From Collybiopsis luxurians FD-317 M1 (Eukaryota > Basidiomycota > Agaricomycetes > Agaricales > Omphalotaceae), in contig KN834888.1 in the NCBI GenBank assembly GCA_000827265.1, forward strand, positions 13,856-70,249: DNA of 56,394 nucleotides. Reading direction: 5' to 3'. Made by a program: the position numbers and the translations under genes. Each line of letters starts with the position of its first letter. The first letter of the stretch is position 1. Below the pieces are notes generated by a model. The model was not told where the DNA came from. It saw only the letters and a list, made by a program, of their open reading frames with translations, and ran no database searches. Shown piece after piece: positions 46,446 through 56,394 of this stretch.

Positions 46446-47475
46446 ATTTTGGAACATACCCATTCACTGAGTATAATATTTCGTTCCCGTCACTAATAGC
46501 AGGATCATTACATTAAGTCCGTGTGAGCTTATAGATTACTCATCAGGAGCAGGCCGAAAAAAAAAACCCCTGTGAATGAGTAGGAACGAATTTATGATTC
46601 CTTTGATTTACATAAATAAATACCTTGAAGTGCTACTTAGGAAAATCTAAAGTAGTATTACTACGAGAGTCCAGAGGACTCTTGATTCACAATGACAATG
46701 CGAAAGCTTGAGCTTTAGAGGCTCAACTCGGCTGTGAATTATAAGTATCTGTTATAGAGCGGAGAGTTGTATACCCTACATATGTATGTGATGGCACGAA
46801 GGGTTGAGAAAGGACAGATGCTCGGGAGCTGGGCAATGACAGAAGCCAAGTGGAGAATATAATTTAATCACCATAGGTGCTTCGGACGCTAAGGAAGGGT
46901 GGATGGATGGATCAATTTCTGCCTTGAAATGCTGATGACAATGAGATAAGTTATCCAATGTGTGCAGATGGAACCTGTTCACAGATGGTAGATGACATCC
47001 TCGGAACAACAAGGACTGATAGATAACTGAGCAAGACCAAAAAGATGGGTGGCTACGTGGTTGTCTTTGATCGGATCAAAACCGTTGCGGTAGCAGGATG
47101 CAGACTCAGAAACTAGCGTAAAAATACCGCATTTATAGTTCGAAATAATGCTGTAAAAAGCCAAGAAGGTAGGAGGGAAGAATCTCATGCAAGGATGTCA
47201 AAGAGCTTCTCTTCTCCGGGAATGCACACTTCACAATAGGGCGCGCGGCTCAAAATTCAAGCCTATTTAATTAAATTTTCTTAAGTAGTGCTCTTCAAGA
47301 TATGTATTTTTGTAAACCAAAGGAGTCATGAGTTTGTTCCTGCTCACTCACATATTTTTTTTTTTGACCTACTCCTGGTGAGCGATGTATAAGCTCACGC
47401 GGACTTAATGCATTGGCATTGCTATTAGCGACGGGAAAGAAATATAATACTCAGTGAATGGGTATGCTCCAAAAT
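46446..47475. mobile_element. Inverted-repeat element of about 1 kb (MITE-like)
   Basis: ATTTTGGAACATACCCATTC at the left end is mirrored by GAATGGGTATGCTCCAAAAT at the right. The arms run about 200 bp (to about 46650 and from about 47265), sharing GAGTAGGAACRAA-type and AAGTCCG-type blocks. The interior has no recognisable frame. No convincing target duplication was found. It lies between two secreted-protein genes. Confidence 0.75.
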
Positions 47476-47601
47476 CATCTCGTCCTGTTCCTGGGCCTCC
47501 TGGAATCTAAAGCCAAAACCCACCCGTTCCATACGACATAAGCAGTGTTTTTCTGCGTATTCCTTGCGTTTAAGATGACGCTTTTCAATCTTCGTTGACG
47601 G

Positions 47602-48399
47602 TCAGAAAGAATATGCTGGCGCAAAGAATCCAAGGTCCGAATTGTCCGTTCTCGGGTTTGTTGCAATGACATCGGGAAGGGAATTGCCAGTAGTTAAAAT
47701 ATCACGATCATACGAAAAACTGTATCGTTCCGCTCCAGTGGGATTTGAAGACTCGGGAACACCCAAGAAACTAATGGAAGGTTGAGGGTCTCGACCTGTC
47801 TCTCCGCTTTTGGTAGGCTGGATTTCGAGGCGGAAGAATTGACGGAATTGGGATTCGTCATCGAGGACACCGCAATCAGCGGCGTAGAATTGGGTGGTGA
47901 CGTAGTCTGATGAAGATTTGAAGAGATGAGTATCAGTAAAAATTGAAGATTGATCTCATAAGATTTATATTCGTACCGCCAAGTTGGGATGCTGTGACAC
48001 AGAGGCCAGGCTCGACGTCTTGAAGTTGGCCTTAGAGGAAAGTGATCCCATAATCGCTATAGGACTGCTCCCATCCCATGAACGTTGAGTTACAGGCGTT
48101 GAAAGCGAACTTGACAGGCAAACACATCAATCAAAATGAATTCACAATTCGGGGATGGCGGAAGCTTGACGAACCTGATAGTTCTGGGGGGCGAATATCT
48201 TCAGAAGATGTGCTTCAACACCGTCCACAACGTAGTTGGGTCCTTGGAACGAAGCGCCAGTACATGTAATGCTAGGGTTGTGAAGCATAACCAGCTGTAA
48301 GGTGCCATTGACGGCTTGCGAGCACTGAATGTTCTGAACAGCTGGGGCGGCAAGAGCCGCGGAAGCAGCGCCAAATGCAATCAGGGATCGAGAGAGCAT
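47602..48399 (-). pseudogene. Secreted protein gene with one in-frame TAA
   Basis: Exons 48399-48175, 48109-47977 and 47906-47602 join in frame (220 codons). The start MLSRSLIAFGAASAALAAPA is a signal peptide with an AxA cleavage site. Motifs recall a common Agaricomycete secreted family: FNACNSTFMGW, DYGI, GQLQDVEPGLCVTASQLG, then AADCG and SQFRQFFRLEI. The one fault is TAA at 48032-48034, between ITFL and GQLQ, where CAA (Gln) is plausible. Frame and motifs on both sides are intact, so the loss is recent, or the site is a sequencing error or an unrecognised splice. Function unknown; extracellular. Confidence 0.7.
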
Positions 48400-48449
48400 G
48401 TTGGGTACAAGGAATGGCGCTTGACAGATTGCGTTAGCACGAAGCTATA

Positions 48450-48456
48450 ATTTATA
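48450..48456 (-). promoter_or_regulatory. TATA box of the secreted protein gene
   Basis: TATAAAT on the minus strand, about 51 bp before the ATG at 48399. Confidence 0.55.
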
Positions 48457-49493
48457 CCCTCCCACCCGCGGGCAAAGAATACCGTCGGACGGTGGCTGAC
48501 ACGCCGAATTGATGGGGACGTTTGACGCGTTGATTATTCAATCAACTTCTGGGCGGCACCAGAATAGTGCACACCCGAAACAATCATGATTCATGAGTCT
48601 GGAGATGGTAAAACGATGCACGCAGCGACGGGTGTATTGGATGTGTTCCTCGTACTCTATATATCGCTTGGTTACTTCCTACTAGGCTTTCCCTGTATTG
48701 GGAGATAATCTGGTATCGGTGGCAAAAGAATTTCAATCAAGGCTTTTCCGGAGACTCGGAAAGAGCAGCCCTGATACTGTAAATACTTATTCAACGTGCT
48801 GGGTGTACGATCATGAGTTCCTTTGGATTTGGGAGGCTCAATGACCAACTCGTGGTTCCCAGTTCGAGATTAACAGGGTCCCTCATCCAACGCAGTGAAA
48901 CCAATCACATTCACCACTGAATCAACTCCCGATGGAGGTACACGCATGCTGAGAAAGGGACACAATGAATCGCAAAACTTATGAAGCTGCCGCTGGTGGA
49001 GAGAGCTCTTGCTGAAGGGCCAACTAGGTTCAAGATTTATGACCAGTGGCCAAGGCTGAGTTTGAAGTGGCTGGTGTGGAAAACTGTCCTTGCAAGGGTA
49101 TTGTTTTAGATGGTTATGTGTCTGCGAGAGCGCAGGCGATGGATAGGCGAAGGGGATTATGAAGATGACTAAAGCCATCACGCAACATTTGAGAATAGAA
49201 AGCCTGGCAAAATGATGTTCCAGTTCGTCCAATGTTGGCCCGTTAGAAGGGAAACACTTCGTCGCCGCTATAGGGGATGACCGCGGCAATGTTCGGCAAT
49301 GTAGCCGATCAATACCTGCCGAAACTGCCGCTCATGGGTAAACAAAAATACGCAATGTTCTAGACCGGATCGGCGACGGGCAAAAAGTTATAACCATGAC
49401 GTTTCCAAACGTTTCCCCACATCCCCCTCATCTCACCCTTCACTGTTATTCCCTGTGGCTGATCTCGTCGAGGTATATCGACAATAATTGACT
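48457..49493. other. Intergenic region between divergent genes
   Basis: Contains the upstream sequences of the secreted-protein gene and of ACH1. The last 80 bases before 49494 are pyrimidine-rich (CCCCACATCCCCCTCATCTC), usual for fungal promoters. A 139-codon minus-strand frame (49289-48870) is present but unsupported. Confidence 0.4.
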
Positions 49494-51914
<2,421 letters not shown>

Positions 51915-52047
51915 GTACTGTAGGATGTTGAATAAATAGTACCTGTGACCCGCTGACCCAACACGAGGCAAATTCTATGAATGACATCGCGAATGGCGAC
52001 CGTGTGTCGTTCGCGGATATTGACATGTATCATGTTCAGGTCTGGCA

Positions 52048-52054
52048 TATAAAT
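52048..52054 (+). promoter_or_regulatory. TATA box of the NACHT-WD40 gene
   Basis: TATAAAT 40 bp before the ATG at 52094. The ACH1-like homology of the left-hand pseudogene ends just before this point. Confidence 0.55.
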
Positions 52055-52093
52055 CAATGACATACCCGCTGCTACTCTTCCAGTCCACCCCTC

Positions 52094-55000
52094 ATGTCAG
52101 ACTCCCGCGACAGTACTTTCGGGAAACTGCGGAAAGTTTTTCAGCACAGCAGGTCCAGCTCTCCTGCACCTTCAAAGCCGCTTGCACAAAAAGCCAGGCA
52201 GTTACTGGATGTTGTCCATAGCCTCACAAAGAGAATTGAACCTCTTTTGGACAACACTCCAGCTAAGCCAGCCTTTGGAATATTCAATACTCTGGTTGAT
52301 GCGCTTGAGGTGTGTATTTGGGTATATTCATATCTGGAATAATTATGATATAATAGAACATGGCACAGACCTATGAACAGAACAATGAGCAGGTTGATTT
52401 GTGCTTGGACCAGATTATGGACCGCCTGAAGATTGTAGATGAGAATGTGGCTCTCGGAGATGGGAATCTGGGGCAGGGAATGAAAAAGAGCATAGGGGAT
52501 TTTACAAGGTGTGTCAGTTGTGTGGCTAGCCATTCCAATTTGGGAATCTGACTGTGTAATCCAGGGTCCTACAAGAAACCCAACATAACTTGGAGAGTTT
52601 CAAAGGAAAGAAAACTTGGAAAAAAGTTTTGAAAATGGATCAAGCCACTCAGATGATCACTGGTGCAATTATGAAGATTAATGAAGTTACAAAAACATTT
52701 TCAGTGGGTTTTAGTTCCAGTCGATGACAAAGTATTGCTGATTACATGGTCAGCTTCAAATCATGGTTGCCATTCAGAGGGACACAAGCTTTATGAAAAG
52801 AAAAATTGAGGTAGCGATGACATGTACCTTTCCAGTGTTTATCTAAAAGCTCTGTCCAGATGCTGCATTTGGACAACTGGCCGATCTCACATTCTGCATT
52901 GTATGATGCAGATGCTGGACCTCAAATTTCCAGAAACAGATGTACAGAGAACACTCGTGTTGACATTCTCAAAACCATTGAAGACTGGGTGGTTGATCCA
53001 TCTGATGATAGTCCCCCTGTTTTTTGGCTGAGAGGCATGGCAGGCATGGGAAAGTCAACCATAGCATATTCTATCTGCCATCAATTTGACAGTCAAGAAG
53101 GGGATCACCATTTGGGGGCGTCATTTTTCTGCTCAAGGCAGAGTGAGAATCTTCGTAAGCGGCGGAACATTATTCCAACCATTGTTCGCCGACTTGCATA
53201 TTATTCTGCTCCATTTGCGGAGGCCTTGTCAGGTATTGACCCTAATATGGCATATGCTGTTGACAAGCAGCTGGAAAATCTTCTTATTGAGCCATGGCAC
53301 AAGTCAGCCCAAAAGCAGCTGAAAGAGAGGCTGCCAGTGTTAGTAGTAATTGATGCTTTGGATGAAATTGAAGCTGGTGAAGGATCTAGGTTTATTGAAG
53401 AACTCATTACAAGCATTAACTATGCTGGACCTAATGTGCATGGCATCAAATTTCTGGTGACCAGTCGCCCTGACCCAGATATTGTCAGAACTTGTAAACA
53501 GCTTAAAGTTGAGGCCTCATACAGGCTGGAGGATGTAGAGCCAGCAACAGCAATTAATGATGTTAGGAGATTTCTTCAAGCGGAATTACCTGAGTTTGAC
53601 AAGACTGAGGCAACAAGCCTGGACGTAATTGCCCAGCAATCCAAGGGTGTGTTCATCTATGCCTCCACAGCTGTCCGATACATCAGCCCAAAAGGGTCAC
53701 ATTTGTCACCAAAGCAAATGCATGCCCGCCTGACTGCAATTGCTAGCGATAAGCCATCCACCAGCCATCTTGGCAATGAAGAACTTCTAGTTGATATTCT
53801 CTACAAGCAAATTGTGAATGAAGCTCTAGGAGATAGGGGGAAATTGGATGTCTTCAGAATCCGCAAACAAGTGTTGCATATGATTGCTGTTGCACAGCAG
53901 CCTGTTACTCCTACAGCAATATCCCACCTTATCTCTGAAAATGACATGGACAGTGATCCAGTGGCAGTAGAAAAGTCAATTGAAGCATTACATGCAGTTG
54001 CATATGTTTCTGAAATAGATGGTTGTGTTTACATATACCACAAGTCATTTCTGGATTTTCTCCTAGATCCCAAGCGTGCTGGAGAAGAAATTGTATGCAA
54101 TGCAGCTTCCCAGCATGGAGTCATTACCAGGCATTGCTTTGCAATTATGAATTTGTCCCTCAAATTCAATATGTGCAATCTGCCATCTTCATTCTTGCTT
54201 GATAGTGAAATTGCAGATCTTGAAAAAATAGTTGCGGGCAGTATCAATAACAGCTTGCGGTATTGTTGCTTGTTCTGGGCAGATCATTTGATGAAAGCAT
54301 TGCAGGACATTGAGGAAGATTTCTTGAACCTGCTGAATGAATTTGGGGAAATTAAGGCAATTTTTTGGATAGAGGTCATGAATCTTCTTGGAACTGGAAG
54401 AAGATCCTATGAAACAATGAGAACATTCAAGCAATGGCTTTCAAAGGTAAGTATATTCAGTCTCACTAAATACATGGTATTTGACAGTAAGATATAGAAA
54501 GGGATAGGCTTAGAACATCATTTGAGCATGATAACAGCACTGGAAAGATTGACACAGACCTTTACTGGTTCACCTGCAAGACTGTCCACACCACACCTTT
54601 ACATTTCCAGTCTGGCTACTGAGCTTGCAACAAGCAAGGTGCCAAGCACATGGAGGGATTACTTTCCTCACCTGCCACAGGTGGTCTGTGAAGGTGTTTC
54701 AAATCAAAGTGGAGCAAAAATGAGAATAAACACTGGAAGTTGTGTTAATTCTGTTGCATTCTCTAATGATGGTTTGAGAATTGTCTCTGGCTTAAGTGAC
54801 AATACTGTTTGCATCTGGGATGTAGATACTGGAGTAAAAGTTCAAGCATTGGAAGGTCACTCAGGATCTGTGCAGTCTGTTGCACCCTCCTATGATGGCT
54901 CTTGCATTGTCACTGGTTCAACTGACAAGAGTGTTCGTATCTGGGATGTAAATACTGGAATGAATTTGCAGACTTTGGAAGGTCACAATGGCGCAGTTAT

Positions 55001-56021
55001 GTCAGTTGCATTCTCCAGTGATGGCTCTCGGATTGTCTCTGGTTCAAAAGATGAGACTATCAGCATCTGGGATGCAAACTCTGGAAGGAAATTACAAAGT
55101 CTCAAAGGCCACAGAGGGGAAGTCCGGTCTGTTGCATTCTCCAATGATGGGCTGTACATTGCCTCTGGTTCATCTGACCAAACTGTGCACATCTGGGATG
55201 CACACACTGGAGTAAATTTGCAAATTTTGGAAGGTCATGAAGATTGGGTTCGGTCGGTCGCCTTCTCTCATGACGGCTCCCGCCTTGTCTCTGGCTCTGA
55301 TGATGGGCACATCTGCATCTGGAATGCAGAGACTTGGATGAAATTGCAGACATTGGATGGACATATCAATTATGTGACATCTGTCACTTTTTCCAATGAT
55401 GGATCCCGCATTATCTCTAGTTCATATGACAGAACAGTTTGCATTTGGGATGCAAGCAGTGGGGAGAAATTGCATACTCTGGAAGGTCACAACAGTGCTA
55501 CCTATTCTGTTGCATTTTCCAGTGATGGCTACCACATTGTTTCTGGCTCAGTAGACCAGACTATCTGCATCTGGGATGTAAACCCTGGAGTGAGTCTTCA
55601 TACTTTGCCAGGTCACAAAGATTCTGTTAACTCTGTTGCATATTCCAATGATGGCTTGTACATTGTGTCTGGCTCAAATGACCACACTGTTTGTATCTGG
55701 GATGCAAATGCTGGAGTCTGTTTACAGACTTTGGAGGGTCACACAGGATCTGTTCTGTCTGTTGCATTTTCAATTGATGGCTCCCACATTGTCTCTGGCT
55801 CACGAGATACAACTGTTCACATCTGGGATGCAAAAACTGGAGTCACTTTGCATACTTTGGAAGGTCACAGGGGTAAAGTAAATTCTGTTGCATTCTCCAA
55901 AGATGGATCCTATATTGTCTCTGGCTCAACAGACAAGACCATTTGCACCTGGAATGCAAACACTGGAGTGATATTACAGACTTTGGAAGGTCACACAGAA
56001 TTGGTTCGCTCTGTAATATGA
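52094..56021 (+). CDS. NACHT-WD40 NLR-like protein, 6 exons, WD40 array truncated at repeat 11
   Basis: Exons 52094-52309, 52357-52508, 52565-52703, 52754-52810, 52860-54446 and 54498-56021 keep frame and give 1,224 residues. Residues 1-190 form a helical N-terminal domain with a Ser-rich start, like the four-helix adaptor or effector domains of fungal NLR-like proteins. The NACHT NTPase follows: Walker A GMAGMGKST at about 247-255, Walker B LVVIDALDE at about 349-357, then TSRPDPDI. A winged-helix-like region and the linker HLYISSLA come next, then ten full WD40 repeats. The array ends TELVRSVI-stop in repeat 11, whereas the paralog at 1-2207 has 14 repeats and a tail. Such STAND proteins act in non-self recognition or heterokaryon incompatibility, with the repeats sensing a ligand. 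No NACHT motif is damaged, so it may still be expressed with a shortened sensor. Confidence 0.9.
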
Positions 56022-56394
56022 TTGGAGCTCTACATGCAGTTGTATACATTTCAGACAAAGACGGTTGTGTTTATATTTATCATAAGTCTTTTTTAGACTT
56101 TCTACTGAGCTCTCAGTGAGCTGGGGAGCAACTTGTATGCAATGCATCTGCCCATCATGGTGTAATTGCTAGGCATTGTTTTGCAATCTTGAATTTGTCA
56201 CTTGAATTCAATATGTGCAGCCTGCCATCTTCATTTTTGCTTGATGATGAAATTCTGGAGCTTGACAGAAAATTGGCTGAGAATGTTAATGAAGGCTTGC
56301 GGTATAGTTGCTTGTTTTGGGCAGATCATTTCATGAAAGGATTAGATGGTGCCAAGGAAAATGTCTTAGTGAATTTGCTGAATGAATTTGGAAA
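56017..56394 (+). pseudogene. Fragment of another NACHT-WD40 paralog (C-terminal NACHT region)
   Basis: Right after the truncated WD40 repeat the sequence aligns with 53980-54355 of the NACHT exon: GALHAVVYISDKDGCVYIYH parallels EALHAVAYVSEIDGCVYIYH, and FWADHFMKG parallels FWADHLMKA. The frame differs from the WD40 frame. An in-frame TGA stands where the intact gene has the Arg of KRAGEE. It runs off the window end, so the rest of this paralog may lie beyond. Confidence 0.85.

Noticed and set aside
48870..49289. 139-codon minus-strand frame with one hydrophobic stretch upstream of ACH1
   Set aside because: No family resemblance and it overlaps the likely ACH1 promoter; kept only as intergenic.

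Overview
The window looks like a repeat-rich stretch of a basidiomycete genome, most likely an Agaricomycete (species not determined). The evidence is short introns (about 47-60 nt) with GT..AG borders, a large NACHT-WD40 gene of the fungal NLR-like type, chromodomain Ty3/gypsy retrotransposons, KOW-motif genes and small secreted proteins. Real host genes are few. Most of the 56 kb is nested transposons and decayed duplicates, and there is one 458-base assembly gap (10107-10564).

Left end (1-5.3 kb): the C-terminal half of a NACHT-WD40 protein with 14 near-identical WD40 repeats enters from outside the window. Two tandem, badly decayed copies of an acetyl-CoA hydrolase (ACH1) gene follow. From 6 to 13.4 kb lie a KOW-motif gene split in two, short-period repeats, and minus-strand pieces of a large fusion gene. 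That gene encodes a transposase-like segment, a ubiquitin-protease-like peptidase with Cys and His boxes, a PHD finger and a repeated C-terminal module. It is interrupted by a complete Ty3/gypsy chromovirus (13378-21524, TSD CCTCA) and resumes at 21525-22804. The chromovirus carries an antisense spliced gene for a coiled-coil/Zn2Cys6 protein between pol and the 3' LTR.

Middle (22.8-42.6 kb): a 1.1 kb inverted-repeat element, direct repeats without recognisable genes, and a second complete Ty3/gypsy element on the minus strand (30819-42553, TSD GCTGG). The gag of this second element is split by a 2.84 kb near-palindromic foldback element flanked by an 8-bp duplication. Removing that insertion restores one gag-pol reading frame.

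Right end (42.6-56.4 kb): a tRNA-like (possibly SINE) sequence, a small cysteine-rich secreted protein gene, a 1 kb inverted-repeat element, a secreted-protein gene with one nonsense codon, a 12-exon ACH1 gene with a 4-nt frameshift, and a complete-looking NACHT-WD40 gene. Its WD40 array stops in repeat 11, where sequence from another paralog's NACHT region begins. Both window ends therefore carry NACHT-WD40 and ACH1 sequences, which suggests a duplicated ACH1/NACHT-WD40 neighbourhood later expanded by transposons.

One mutational signature runs through the repeats: premature stops are overwhelmingly TGA where an Arg codon is expected, and LTR pairs differ mainly as CG versus TG or CA. This points to cytosine methylation and deamination acting on the transposons.
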